A stretch of 64,000 nt of DNA from Haemaphysalis longicornis (taxonomy: Eukaryota > Arthropoda > Arachnida > Ixodida > Ixodidae), in assembly GCA_013339765.2 (NCBI GenBank), contig CM023454.1:58671826-58735825 (forward strand), written 5' to 3'. Position numbers and translations under genes: made by a program. How positions within the stretch are numbered: position 1 is the stretch's first letter; every line of letters starts with the position of its first letter. The notes under the pieces were generated by a model, which had not been told where the DNA came from, ran no database searches, and saw nothing but the letters and a program-made list of their open reading frames with translations. Below, one piece after another: positions 35,211-48,765 of the stretch.

Positions 35211-37875
35211 CCTCGTCAGCCGTATTGTGGATACCCATTATGGAAATTTATAACTCCCGCTGTCGGAGGGTAGAAAGTATTCGTACAGACGCGAGAACTC
35301 TAGACAGCTGGGCCGCAAAATCAATTTGTTGGATCTCTGGCCATAAATGCACACCTGGAATGAACAGGAATACAAGGCTGCAAAGGAAATGGTTTCCACT
35401 CTAGATAATTGACGGAAGTCTGAATCGACAGCGAAAAACGTTTTCCCTAGTGTCCAAGCGTGCACAACTCCATGTTGGGAGCTCCGTCCCAAAGATCAGG
35501 AAGTGGCAGAGAACAACCTTGAGTATGACAATAAAGACGCTATTGCCGAAGCTTGTGCTGAGCGCGGTGCACGTGCGGCCTTTTGATTTCTCAACCCTAA
35601 AGACGATTACTCTATTCCATCCTGTTATAGCAGAAGCCCAACGGTCGCATTCCGACGTATTCGAATTAAAACTGCTTAACACCGCTCATCGTGTCCCGCT
35701 TGCACCTACAATACTGCGATGGTATCTGCAAGCCGTTTGGATCGCTTGACAGCCAACGAATTGCTGCCCTCAACAATTTTGTTCTGGAGCTACCCTGCTT
35801 TAGTTGACCAGAGAACCCGAGTGAACCCATCCTCAAGTGTCTACAGAAAATGGTGCTTGAGAAACCTTGCTTTGACTTCCGAGAAGTTGCAATTCACGAC
35901 CACATTTAATCGGGACACTTACATCCTCCATGGTCCAACTACTTTTCGCCATTTGCCACTTAAGCAGTGGCAAAGGTTAAGGCATGACATGTTAGGAAGA
36001 TTAATAAATACGCATCACAACAACAACAACAAAACGCTCGCTCATTTGTTTTCCCAGGTGTGACGGTGTCGCACTAAAAGGGCTTGTGATATATACCCGT
36101 TAGTAAGTAAATTATGTCTACTCTAAACGAGTCACAATATTACGCTAAAGTATACGGCTGGTTTAATATACACCTGCACGACCGAGTTGTCATATATGAT
36201 AAATAAATCGTCATCTCTTAAAAAAAACTCCATATGAGTGGCGGAATTCTTGGTAGAATATCAGTAGCACTAATTCTAGCACTGGTCAGAGCGTAGACTG
36301 CACGGGGCTTTTTCATAACGCTCCTGAGAAAAAGATAGGCCTCAGGTACCGAGCCCGGTCAAGCATTTGTAAACCGGTGTTCCCGTCTGATCCCTTTACA
36401 ACACTACCCTGGTGAAAGAATGATTTCACCTAACTGTTGTGAAGACAGCGTAGGCGGACTTTGTGTGTACCCTAGGAGGAAACCGAAAAAAATATTGAGA
36501 GTATTCGTTTCCTATCCTCGTATTATTTCGATTAGTCTAAGGTGGATTAAATAGGAGCCTTTTACCTAGCAAAATATGTTTAATGTTTGAGTTGTTTTCT
36601 ACATGCGTCAGCTATTCTATCCAACAGAACGGCTTGTTATACAACATCAGCGATTCTGTCAAGCTCAACGGCGAACTCATGGTAAGGCTGTGCATTTTTG
36701 TGCGATTTTGGTCAAAACATTTTTGTCCACACACTATACTTGCGTGTTATTGACGGGTTAGCCGGTAAACCGCCAATAGGTTACAACACAAACGGCTACT
36801 AACTTTCTATAAAAACAGGCGAAAAATTGTGTGAGGCAGGCATATTCTGGATGTGCTCGCTTAGTTATGAAAAGTGCGCAAATACGTATTCACCCTTTAG
36901 AAACCCATTTTCTTGTAAGCAAAGTGCAAATACTGCAGAACAAATTCTCAATCTAAGTGTTTGTTTCGACAGATATGTTTTGAAGTGTTTAGGCCAATTT
37001 GCACAAATACCAAAGTAGATTATTTTCCGCCGCATGCCCTGTTGCCAAACAGGTTGCAGCCCGTCTTTTGATAAAAAATGTTCACATACACAACAGCCTA
37101 TAAAAAGGCATTTCATGACATCCAAATCGCCAAGACATCCAAATCGTAAAGTTGGGCCGTGGTGTACTGCCCGAACAAAAGCTTCCTGGCAGCTATTGAG
37201 ATTGTCGTGAAACATTCACCTACACCTCAGAAACTTCTTGCACCAATGACTAGCTCATCCCACTTGAACGCCCTATGTACGAAAAATCCGTATGGCCGTT
37301 CAGTCTACGATCGTGCGCGTGGAAAAGTCAGACAGGAATAATATTCTTTATGAAGCCACGCTTGAATGTTTTCTTTTGCAGAACAGAAAAGGCTGTAGTG
37401 ATACACTACGTGTACGTTGGCCGTCAGTATTCGTGTTCGTTTGATAATTGCTCTAGGGTTCAACAAAATCGGCAGGGAGAGCAATATTCTCAAACACAAT
37501 GATTCAACAATTGCGTCGTTCTCTTTCCTGGTCATTTTGGCTACACATAAAGAAAGCAATTTGTGCTTCAATTCCAATATATGTATTTTTATTCAAATTG
37601 ACAAAGCTTGATCTCAAGTTAACGCATAAAGCCGAAATGATGAATTGCAACTTACCTTTCTAAAATACTAAAAATAATTTAGGGCAGCTGAGACCCATTG
37701 CATTTTTGACTACTTAGAAATGGTAAGAAATCACAAAATAAAAATTACTCAACTTGTTTTTGGAATGAAGCATTCCGTTAAAAACTTAATAAAGTTACAT
37801 CAAATTGCATAAACACACATTTGAAATAAAGCAACGGTCAAGCAAATAAAGGCATTTCAACAATACAGCCACAAT
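35211..37875. other. No recognisable gene
   Basis: Short unremarkable ORFs (114 codons at 35719-36063 on plus; 116 codons at 37215-36865 on minus) without recognisable motifs. (caa)n at about 36018-36033. Otherwise AT-rich. Confidence 0.45.
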
Positions 37876-38365
37876 TTGTCATTATCATCATCAAAACTAC
37901 CAGTCTATCTACGCCCACTGCCGGGCAAAGTCCTCTCCCATTTATTTCCAAATACCCCCTTCCTATGCTAACGGCGAACAATTTATTCCCGCCAACCTCC
38001 AGATCTCATCTGCCCATCTAACTTTCTGCCCCCCTCTTTCACGCTTGCCTTGTCTAGGGATCCACTCTGTTACCCTTAATGACCAAGGGTTATCTTGCCT
38101 GCGCATTACAAGCCATGCCCCCGTCAATTTCGCCTGCTTAGTTTGTACTAATCTTTCCATACCACGCGTTTGTTCCCTGATCCACACCGCTCTCTTCTTG
38201 TTCCATTATTTTACACCTTTGATCTTCGGTTCCATTGCTCGCTGAGCCATCCTCAATTTAAGTTGAACCCTCTTTGGGAGCCTTCAAGTTTCTGCCCGGT
38301 AGGTTAGTACCAGTAAGATGAAGCTGTCAAGCACTTTCTTCTTCCGAGACAATGGTAAGCTGCTG
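37876..38365 (-). pseudogene. 3' end of an RTE-type LINE
   Basis: The minus-strand ORF 38187-37963 reads MRRQDNPWSLRVTEWIP, then a Gly/Arg-rich KVRWADEI segment, the conserved C-terminal end of RTE-like ORF2 proteins in arthropods. The 3' side ends near tacgcccactgccgggcaaa with a short (atc) tail at 37881-37891. Only the tail is present; endonuclease and RT are missing. The last part overlaps the duplicated 1.4-kb repeat beginning at 38282. Confidence 0.7.
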
Positions 38366-39710
38366 GAGGCTGCTGTTGCCATTTTTCTTACAATACAAAC
38401 AAGCTGCATTATATAACGACAAATATTTCCTTTAAAGCTTAAGACACTAACTACGTTTCTAAAATTTTGCATAGGCAATTTTATTAAAAACTTGTGTACC
38501 ATATATCTACGGGAAGACAAAGACAAATGAAATAGCGGATGGTTATGTGGCCCGTTACCTCGGAGATTGCTGTTACCGCCATTGTAATATTACGTGACTT
38601 GTACATCAATTTTCGATTTGACATTTGTCCTCGTGGAAGAAAAGTTAAGAAGTTAACTCCGTATCTTCTTCCGAAATCGCGACCGTGTGGTCCTGTACTT
38701 AAAACATAAGTTGTAAACACAATATATAGGATATATAAAAGTACACGTGAAAGGCAACGCAAGATTCGCCCTACAACAGATTTTGTTGCAATGCTTGACA
38801 CCACGGAATTATCATCACTTTCTCATTATAATATTTCTGTTACTTCAATACATCAAAATTGAGATCATCAATTGAACCCTCTACCACGAAAAGTTTTTGT
38901 TCCAGAGATTCCTAAAATGATTTGAGGAGTGGGAAGACTTGACAGTTTTCGCAAGGACTTTTTGTCTGCGAAATATAGTAGTAAAGACAAGACAAAATAT
39001 TTTGTCAAACCACCAAATCGGTACAGTGCCGTATGTTGGGCAACAATTACTTTTTCAAATATTTTTATTTCCTTTTGCTTTTATCTGTGCGTACCCGTGT
39101 ACATTATTTTTGTACTGATTACTGTGATGTCCTCGTCTGATATAAATTTTTCAATTTCTTACGTTTTTAAATGCTATAAAATAATTCACATTGCCAATTT
39201 TCTGATAACTTTGGTTCAGTTTTGGTTATTTTTCAAACACACGTTTTTTGCTGCATAACTATATGGTGCCAGTGAACAAAGGCAGCAAATTTTAATCGAC
39301 ATGAGCGCTCATAGAACACCAAGTTTAGTCAGAAATATTTTCATGGTCACGCGTAATACAGTGAAGAAAAGCATTCCGAGTGGAAACAGCAAGTTTGTAT
39401 TAAACCTTCGCCCAAAGAAAGGTCATTGTGTCATTGATTGCCACAGAAAAGCCACTAACCGTCTACTGAAGCGGCCTCTGACAACCGTTATATTTAAAAA
39501 CACTAATAAAACAAGAAGCAGCCACAGCAGCAAGTCTGAAACGGAAAGTGTTCAGCATATGAATGCCACTCATAAGAAGGCAGCAGAGCTCTGCCAAATA
39601 CCAACCAAGCAACATTTGTATTTTTTAAACTACCTGCGACAGCTGTAAGCTGACAAGACAGGCAAGACAGGCAAGATAGGCATGTTGTCTATGTGCAATC
39701 AAATTGCACA
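38282..39710. repeat. Unidentified 1.4-kb repeat, copy 1
   Basis: Aligns over nearly its whole length with 48766-50146 in the same orientation (high identity by eye, with small indels), from tcaagtttctgcccgg to aaattgcaca. It is AT-rich. Copy 1 holds an open frame of 115 codons (39301-39648) rich in Lys/Arg that is broken in copy 2, so coding is doubtful. The ends do not look like LTRs or TIRs. Confidence 0.75.
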
Positions 39711-40084
39711 ACAACTATCGACCAAAGAGAGATTTGTGAAATCTGTGCGACGCCAACAGCACTGCCAGCGCCTCTTTTTCGATGTGCGTGGATAACTGCT
39801 CTGATCCTGTATTCAAAGGCTATCTTCGTCTCCATGGCCCTTCCTTGAGGAAAAGTTACGTCCCATACCTTCGGCTAAGGCACTCACAATAGACCAATGG
39901 GTTTTAGCAGGGTAATGTCGTCTTTTTCAAAAGCCATCCTATGCTTGTCAGGAAAATTAGCTCGGCCTAAGCTGCTCATTCCTATTTTGTGCTATGAGTA
40001 CGTCATATAGTAGTTTTAGTACTGCAGACTGGTTGGGACCAAACTTGGCATAGACATTTATCATCCCAAGATACGCCTGTAATA

Positions 40085-40830
40085 CTAATTTATTCTTTGG
40101 TGCTGGGCTTCCGTAATTTCTGCTACTTTAACATCCGAAGGTCTAATTTGCTCACCGTCTATCAGGCGGCGCAAGTAGGTCAGTGACGTCACAAAGAACT
40201 TGCTTTTTTTCCTAAAAATATACGGCGTGCTTTCCACTTTCGGAATGCACTCTTCGGACGTTTCTCTAGCGACTAACACATCAATTTTACAAGACAGTCT
40301 ATCTAGGTCTTTTACCAGGTCATTTATTTCCGCCTAAAAATAGGTGGTGCAGTCATTATCGATCAGGATAGCGGCCTGTACTGAAGCAAGCGTCGATGCG
40401 TATTCACGGTGACAAAAGCTTGTGAATCAGAGTCGAGATCCAATTGGTCATACTCAATCGCGAAATCTAGGCCTGTGAAGTATTTACTCCATTAAACATC
40501 GTAGATATTACTTTCATTACTGGCAACGGGTTAAGATCCATTCGAAGAGATGGTTTCACTGTCATTTCATAATCTCGGGAAATTCTAACCACACGGTTCG
40601 GTTTAACAACAGCCTATATAGGTGTTGCCCGGTCGCTACGCTCAAACCACCTGGTACTAGCGCCCGCAATTCTTTTGACGCCGTGTCTCGTGTCACGAAA
40701 GTCACCGTGCCATGCTTACAGAAAACTGGCATGCTTGCTTCTTTGAACAGCATTTTCACAAGGGTGCCTTTTATCAACCCAAGATCAAGCTGGAAAACCT
40801 CTAAACGTTTTTGTACCAATTATGCTACCT
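40085..40830 (-). pseudogene. Gypsy-type LTR retrotransposon reverse transcriptase fragment
   Basis: Decayed RT read on the minus strand through frameshifts. Segment 40819-40562 gives MPVFCKHGTVTF and KELRALVPGG, the usual start of Gypsy RT. A second frame at about 40.48-40.39 kb gives KYFTGLDFAIEYDQLDLD, the motif A region with its Asp. Segment 40279-40085 gives KSKFFVTSLTYLRRLI, the connection after the palm. The YxDD box region is missing or too decayed to read. No LTRs were recognised beside it. Confidence 0.65.
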
Positions 40831-43800
40831 TGTCTAGAGGTATACCCTACACGCTCAACTTGCCCTGCGTTAGAGCCTTCATCCAATCTGTACCCAGAAC
40901 ACCATCTCACATTTCTGTGGCGTCCGCACGACAACCAGCGGCAAAGTGACTACCTCAACATTGTGTTGCGCAGGTGCTTGCACACACCCGACTGTGTCAA
41001 GATAATGCCCCAGTTCTTTCATAACCTTATACGACAGCCTGCCAGGCTACGTCTTCCCAATACTCACACAAGAAGGCTCATAGGTGCAACCGAAACAACT
41101 GCACTCGTATCAATTTACATGCTCATATTTATTTTTACTTTTGTACTTTTGTATGCGAGAAGAGCGTAAAAGGATGCGGATTAAGGGAGGTAGCGAGGCG
41201 TGCATGCGATGTGGCGTCATTGTATTCAAAAAGAAAGTGGCTGCGGACGTGTGAGGTAGTACTCTTCCTGGGAAACGCACTTCGAGCTTGAATGGTGGGG
41301 GCTGTATTTTTTTGAATGCGTAGGTTCATCATCCTCAGCGTTACATAGGGCGAGGCGTCTGAGTCCTATTGGAAGGGGCGGAAGAATGCAATTACGTCCT
41401 TCCACTTGCTCGACTTACCTAAGGGGTGGCCACAATACGCCTTACACGTCCACATTGTAATTGCTGAGCCCTTCAAGGGCCAGGCTTGTCATCTTAGCGC
41501 ACCCGCGGTAACGCTGGCCAGCCACCGCAGTGCTGCTACTTCACACACTGAAACGGAGTTAGATAGCCTCACGCACCCAAACACATTCTCGAAAAGATAT
41601 TCGCTTGCCCCTCGACTCGACCTTACAGCCAAACATTAGAAGGACACCTACTTAAGGTTGGTAACAGTATAACCGTTCAAACGTATTGGAACTACGGCCA
41701 ACTTGCCATTCATGCCGTATATTTTACAGCGGCGTGAATCTGGCATGCCTTAGTGGCGTGCCTTTGGGGCGTGCCTCTGGCATGCCACTTTTGACAGTGT
41801 TGTCGTTTCTGGACATCTCGCATTTTTGCTCCACTACCCGACTTTCGCGCCTGCGTTTTTCACATTGCAAATGCGCTTTTTGTTTGCATGCTTTCTCACA
41901 TTGTTGAAGCTTTGCAAGAAATACTCGTAACACTGTGGCACACTTCTTCAATTTGGCAATGTACGAACGGATGTTTCAATGCATATAATCCGTGGGTGCG
42001 GGCCTCGTTTTAAATTTTTGGTTCGTTACTACACAGCTCGCATGATTTGTCAACGTTAGCCGTGAGCGCAACCAGATTTTTCAAATCTGAGAATGTGCAG
42101 TTTGGGAGGTTACCTTTATAAAACCGTAAAGCAACAATAATGAAACGTTACCCTTATTCATCAACACCCTTATAAAAACCGTATGCACATCTGTAAAAAT
42201 GAAGCCATCACTTAGCCATCCTTATGATTTCCGACCGAATGAAAAAAAACTATCCTAAATACAGCCACAAACTGCTTATTCGAGTACAAAAATTATGGCG
42301 CCACGGGTAATATTTGATGTCCTTTATACAGCAAGTAATCTTAAAACATATCGGGAACGGTGCAAAAATAAGTTCTTTTTGTAGTAAGGCAACTACATTT
42401 GGCTCTTATTAAACAGCTTAAAAAGTCTGTGCACAGAGGCTTGAGAGATATATTTCGTGATGAGAAGGAACGTTTGTTTAATAGGGATGAAACAGTGGGA
42501 AAGACGTCAACGAACTGAGTCCACTAATTACGTAAAGGCTGTAAAAAACAGGGTGCTTGTCAAAAGCAGGAATTTATTAGGGTCACGAACATAGCTGCTC
42601 AAGCAAGCGAAAGCAAGTGAAAGCAGTTTGGAGTGTCAGCAAAACGTAGTGGGCAGTTTAAATTCAATTTCAATGAAAGAACAATCAAAATTACAAATGA
42701 AGTGGGAAGTGCGTTTCCAGCCTTTTTAGAAAGAGGTAACCAGGACACCAAATACGGGAGACCAAGCGTAAATGCCTTGATGGGTGTAACTTTTGCCCGC
42801 TTTCGAATATACAACAGGGTCGGTAAATGATTGCTGTGTAAAAGAAACAAACTATGTAACAATATTGCAAAAAAATATGTTCCTAAATTCGAAAGCTGGA
42901 TACAACGAATAAGTGAAAACATTTTATAGAAAATTCCAAATGACTTGCACTACTTTACGTTTCTGTCGTTGGCTTAAAATCCCAAAATCTTCTTCTGCGA
43001 CTATTTATAAGAAAAATACAGACAAGGAAGCCCAATAAACTTTAGTTAACAAAATACTGCGGAGGTTGTAGCCCTTCGTTGTGTGGCTCCAGACGCCAAC
43101 AGTATCTTATGATGTGAGGAAAAAATGAAAACTATAACAAAAGCATCCCGAACGGCACTGTCAACAATCGCTTGTGCTGTGTGATAGGCAAACTCCTAAT
43201 GATATTCGACTCTTTTTAAAACTTGCTAATGCAGACGTTTTCAGACGGCAGAATTATACCAGCAATTAGCACTGTTATTCATCTCCTACATTTCTTTAAC
43301 AGTCACCGAAATACCATTCCTCGGGTGTAACTACATCACCGTCTCAATGATCACCTGGAACATTAAAACATTCGGCTACTACACCTAATCTCCCCATCTC
43401 CGACATTTCATAAGAAAAGTAAAAAAAAAAATTAACCACTTCTTTTGTGCTCTCTCTCAAATATTTTGTGAGGGTATAACATTGCTTTGTTCCTTTATTC
43501 ATCCTAGGACGTATAATTAGTTTATCTGAAGAACTCCACCTAGAATTTTTATTTTATGCTTCGTGAATACTGAACAATATTCGTAAGCGCTCCACCATGC
43601 ATTGTCTTTCCAATACCTTAGCTAAACTTGGAATTTCATTCGTCGCAGGTTGCCACTTTATGTTCACAAAAGGTCTTCTACTGGGCGCTAGGTTGCTATC
43701 GGTATCTAAGAGTAGGTCTTTGGGGTAGCTAAAGTAAAAAGCACAAATATGTTTTATAGACGCACAAAAAGGACGAATAGAAATAGGTCGCTGATTTTAT

Positions 43801-44714
43801 GGTAAAAGTAATTACAAAACACTGCCGTCATTCTGCAGCACTATCCCTTTACATCACCTAATCTTCACACTAATAATGATTCCGCAAGAATACGTCTCAG
43901 CATAAGTTTGATAATAATATTATATATATAAGAATATTGTGGCTAGATAGGCTTAGTGAAACGCTTGTTGTTGGCGTTGTGGCGAAGTTGTCGTGGGCCA
44001 GGTTTCCAGGACATGGTAGTGAAGTTGAACTAGTGAATACGTTTTCAACTGTACAAACAACGGCCAAGGGATACAAATCATGTTGACGTTGCTAACTTTT
44101 GCACTGCAAAACAAGGTATGGTACGCGAGCAGGTAAAAGGTAATCTTTTCCGAAAACTTACATTTAGTGCTCCCTGAAATTGCGATGTATACGTTTGTTT
44201 TTATTACCTTTTCCAATATTGTACCAGAAGAAAAGGTAACCTTCACTCTGCTTTTTTTTTTGTTAGACTCACTGCAGCAGAGAGAACAAAGTCAAGTAAT
44301 CGAAAGGGAATACATTCAGAAGACAAGAAAACTGAAAACCTGAAATGCGCTTCAAGAGTTACACTATTCTGTAATTTACAGTGCTTACTGCAGCAAAAAT
44401 CATACTTTTTTTATTTTTATCATAACACAGACCCTGAAAGGATTTTATTTAACTGAAATTGGTAAATGTCTTAACGCGATTTCTTGATTATGTCAAAGAG
44501 AGAGTCACTGGTAAACATGCAGTCCTATTTATTTTATTTTCTTTGAATTCTATCCCTGAAAGACAATGTAATATTGAGAAAATATTTTATATTATTTAGA
44601 CAGCTCTACTTGTCTAGCTTTTTTATTTGCACTCCCCTCCTTCACTTCTTTCGTGTTCGAATGCACGAATTGCCCTCTTTCAATAGTAGCACTTAGGAAC
44701 ACAACCATGTGGTG
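40831..44714. other. No recognisable gene
   Basis: Mostly AT-rich sequence with small ORFs (107 codons on minus at 42922-42599 is hydrophobic but unassigned). The interval next to the Gypsy fragment (40.83-41.4 kb) could be more of that element, but no motif supports it. Confidence 0.45.
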
Positions 44715-44829
44715 GAGTAAGTCTTTAAAAGAACTGCAAAGTTTTATGGGATTCTATGCGAAACATTTTGAAGACATATGCGTACACACTGATGCGTTGT
44801 TGAAACTTCTCCAATTCACAAAATAGGAG
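44715..44829 (+). pseudogene. Short Gypsy-type Pol fragment
   Basis: One frame reads SKSLKELQSFMGFYAKHF followed by HTDALLKLL, matching the segment between RT and RNase H in Gypsy polyproteins (ELxxFLGxxxYYRxFI...PLxxLL). It ends at a TAG. Only about 38 codons remain. Confidence 0.5.
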
Positions 44830-47050
44830 CTATATACAACTGTACACATAAGTCATTGGTGGCTGAAAAACATTACCAGTAGGTACATACACACTTGGGT
44901 GCTGTGCAACCCATATCACCGTAATTTATATGACGTATAAGGCCTAAGGCGTTAAAGACAACAGGTATATAAACGGGAGCATGGTTAGAGAAAGGCAACG
45001 TTTGGGAATTTAACTGCCAGCAGGAAAATATGTTTGTGTTGTATTTTACAAGAATATTTTGTGTGAGTATGTACCAACAAATATAAACATTCGAGGGTAC
45101 AAAACAGTTGTGCCCTTCCACGCTGTGAAGAACGATCACCTGCAAACCTGGAAGCAGTTCATGGAGGGCAAAAAAAAACACATTCGTTCGTAATTTGTGA
45201 TTGAGCATGCATCCTTGCCAATTGGCTGAACAAAACCTGGAACAATCCGGGGTTCTGACTCGCGGAAAAACAAGGGGCTGTCTGTTGTACTCTTGCTGCG
45301 TAGGCACCTAACTGTTTGTGTTACATGCGAACCCAATCTGCTCTACCAGAGAGGACACTGAACTTGTCGAATTTGGCCATTTAACCTTACGCAAACACAA
45401 TGGCCATGTCATCAATTAGGGATAAAAGCTTTAGGTTCCAGTGCTCGCTTCCTCAACCCCAGACCGTGCACGCCGGCAACCGGTTATCTGCGCGGGCATA
45501 GAAGTGAAAGAAACCACTGAAAACGTCGATGGAAATCTCTATAAGCTGAACAAGTTTTACTATCTCACGTCGGCGTTCCAAGCAGGCAAGCCGCCGTTCG
45601 TTTAGCAGGGATTCGCAGCTAGTGGACCTGCACGAACAAGAGGATGTCAGGGTGAGAGCATTGGCTTTCTATTGTTTTCGCGCATATTCGTGCTTCTACT
45701 CCGGCTGCCGCTTTTTTAATTGTTGCCCTTCCTCCAAGCGAACGATGCGGGTCCGTCCCAAATCAAGTAAATCGGGACAGTTTCGAGTTTAATGCTAGGG
45801 GATAAACATGTGCCTGGTCGCCTCATTCCCCCGTTATAGGCATCAGACTTCCACCTGTAAAGCCGAAACAGCACAACAGGCGTTATCTGATGACGCATAG
45901 CGCCTAGCTTTCGCGAGCACTACCCACTTCTCTCAACCCGGCATCTCGCGCATTTAATAACTGGCAATCGGTGAGGAGCTCACATTTAGGTGTGAAACAC
46001 ACCCGCGAAAATGTCGCTCGGAAAGGCTTTCAAATTGAAGAAATGTAGGCTCATGCTGGCGCACCAAGCACGCAAGTGGCTCTTCAAATTGCACCTTCTC
46101 GGCGCGGTAGAACAAGAGGCGGGTACAGAGGCGGGGCTTTCGGTCCATTTTACGCGGATTCACGCTTCTGTGTGTTCTCCACAATTATATAACAACAGCG
46201 GTACGACAGCTGTAAGCCAATAGCGCAACGTGTGAAGGAGGCATCGGTGGTGCCGAGGGGAGAAGCAATTGTGATAGTGCGGTCGGCGGTGGCTAGGAGT
46301 AGCCCCGGAGTGGCGCCGAGTAAATCAGATTCACCAGAATGAAAAACTGGTGTGTTGGGCATATACTGCTTTGCATTTACATGACATGTGTACTGCTACC
46401 TATAAAATTATATAGGTAAAAAGTTTATTTTCCAATAAATACAGCACGTTGCATGGTTTTAAAGGTTAATTTTGGTTGTAGCCTACTTTATGGCTCTATT
46501 AAGCATTTAATGATTATTGATTGAGGAGAGAACTGTCGGTGTGACGTAACCTACACGGGTAAGCAATATAATTTCGCATATGGTGTGACATCATCATTTC
46601 CACGCATGCATAAACGAACAGTGCAACGTTCAGAAAAGCGCAAAGGAGAGATTAGCATTTTGTAGCCTGATAATATATATATAACATTTGCAATTCACGA
46701 CAAAATTGCAGATTTAGTAAGTCACAAACCAAAATTAAACGTCACACACCCCTCTCCCTATACACGACATTGCATGACCACAAAGCTTTCTCGTTACGAG
46801 GTCGGCGAGGGGAAGCTCTAAGTGCTGCCGTTGGCCTGCCTGGGGCCTCGACGCAGAAAGGAGCTGGAGATTGACTACTGCCGCTACATCTGACTCTGTC
46901 TTGTCCTTTCCACCAGGCCCCAGCGGTAGAAACGCACCAAAGCGGGCACCTGCCCATTGAGATGCAGGCCTTGCAGACGGGGCTGATGCACATCGAGCGT
47001 ATGCTGACCGCCGGCGAAGTCGTTGCGCTCCTTCATCGGTTTTTAGCCGG
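44830..47050. other. No recognisable gene
   Basis: A 144-codon minus-strand ORF (45307-44873) has no motif I can name. AT-rich spots occur at 46.67 kb. The sequence becomes GC-rich towards 46.8 kb, where the next LINE relic begins. Confidence 0.45.
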
Positions 47051-47059
47051 CCCAAGTAG

Positions 47060-48372
47060 CACATGGGAGCGTTGATCACTAAATTCCAGCAGGGCATCGA
47101 TGTTGGCGAGCTGGCCCCGCCTGTGGCCGTCACAACCGGACACCGGGAAGAATCTATGGATCAGCACGGTCCTCCGCAGGATCCGCAAAAAACAGACTCA
47201 CTATCCCAAGCCATCCGCCAAGACGCAGCCTCCCTCCTGCAGGACGAGCTGAACGGCAACCTGCATCTCTTCACGGACCGCTCCGTCAAGCACAGAACGC
47301 GCAAGGCGGCAGCTGCGTGAGTGGTGCCTTGGCGGAGAGCCAGCTGGAGCTGCAACCTGCCGTTCCCCACCCACTCCACATATGCTCCGCTGGCCAAGGT
47401 GCACCTGGCGGCCAATCTGCTCTTCGAAAGGGCGCCATAGGGCTACCCCGGTGAGGCCATTCTCACGGACTCAATGCCTGCCCTGCTGCGGCCGTATGCG
47501 GCCGACCAGCCAACGGACAGCAGCGGCTACCCGGAGCACGAAAAAAAAGAAATCTACATATATACGGAGGTATGGCTTGACGCCGCAGCGTGACCGACAG
47601 AAGGAGGGAGGGGGGAAGAAGGCCTCAATAGCACCCGAACGTAAGGGAGTCATGACCGAACCGCTACCATGTGGATAAAGACACTTTGATGTGTCCCTTC
47701 GGATCAATTCACACCTCGTATCAAGGATCCGGACAGGCTGATGTGTCCCGTGTGCTGTACAAGGTAGCGCGCCCTTGAAGCTAAGCTGCACACCGTCGCC
47801 TCCCTAGTCTGACACTTCCGGCTCCATTAGCTGCCGGGCCACAGTGGCACTAAGGGCAACGATGGCACCGACCCCAGATACTGGGAGGCCCACCAAGGGG
47901 GCACCCCAGTTTCCGGAAAGTAAACGCCTTCGACGAGACCCGCATCGTCGTGGCCCGCATTGTGCAGACGATGCACACGTGCCCTGGCGTTGTGGGTGGC
48001 CTCGCGACGTAACCGCCTCTGGCACGCATCATTAGGCACGCCACTGCAGGCTGTCCACTTGCGGCTCGACTGCTACGAAATGTCAGAGCGCGTACACCGA
48101 TATTGGCGCAAGTACTCCCCTGTATGCGCAGATGGTTGTGAACAGGAGACACTGCAGCACCTACGCTGTATCTTCCCCAACACGTGCCGCCGAGACAAGA
48201 GCTCTACAGAGTGTTTCAGCATCAACGCTTCCCACCGCCGGCGTGGAGGACCTTCAGTTCCCGACGGGGCCTTTAGCAACACAGTGAGAAGTCTTTGCCC
48301 ATCTGCTTCATTACCTGAAGATATCCTGGCCTCACGTAGTGGCTGTAGCCCGGACTTCAGTGTTATTAACTG
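47060..48372 (+). pseudogene. LINE RNase H and C-terminal region, degenerate
   Basis: Segment 47240-47480 gives an RNase H-like domain across a frameshift: NLHLFTDRSVKHRTRK (first Asp), LAKVHLAANLLF (the Glu position is altered) and AILTDSMPALL (last Asp). Segment 47960-48373 continues with the C-terminal finger region (VCADGCEQETLQHLRC), typical of R1- and I-group ORF2 ends. It ends at TGA 48371-48373. Codon composition is GC-rich, unlike the surroundings. RT is missing. Confidence 0.6.
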
Positions 48373-48373
48373 A

Positions 48374-48765
48374 TCTTTCCGGACTGACAACCGTGTCCCC
48401 TATAATTTGTCCTGTCTCTATATCTTCTGCTATTTCTCTCTTGGCTTTATCCATTCACACCCAATCTACTACCTTTCCCCCAACTGGGTAAAATGCAGGC
48501 GACGTCCTGACGAGCTCAAAAATATCCCCATTGCACTTCCTTTTATTTTTCTTCGCCCTAAACCACAACCACCACCCCTGTCTTCATCTTTACACGCCTA
48601 ACAGCGGGAGTTTATCGTCTTTATTTGCACATCCCTGCACGTTTCCCTAAATCTAGACCACTTCGACCATCTTGAAATGAAGCAGTCGGATGGACGCTAG
48701 CTTCATATGGCGAAAAAACCATTGTTGATTCTCTACACTGAAGTGTTTATTTCACTTCGACCTAG
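48374..48765. other. No recognisable gene
   Basis: Probably 3' UTR of the LINE relic followed by unassigned sequence up to the start of repeat copy 2. Confidence 0.35.

Noticed and set aside
44873..45307. 144-codon minus-strand ORF as a host exon or Env fragment
   Set aside because: No motif supports either reading, and the plus strand shows only weak retroelement-like patches.
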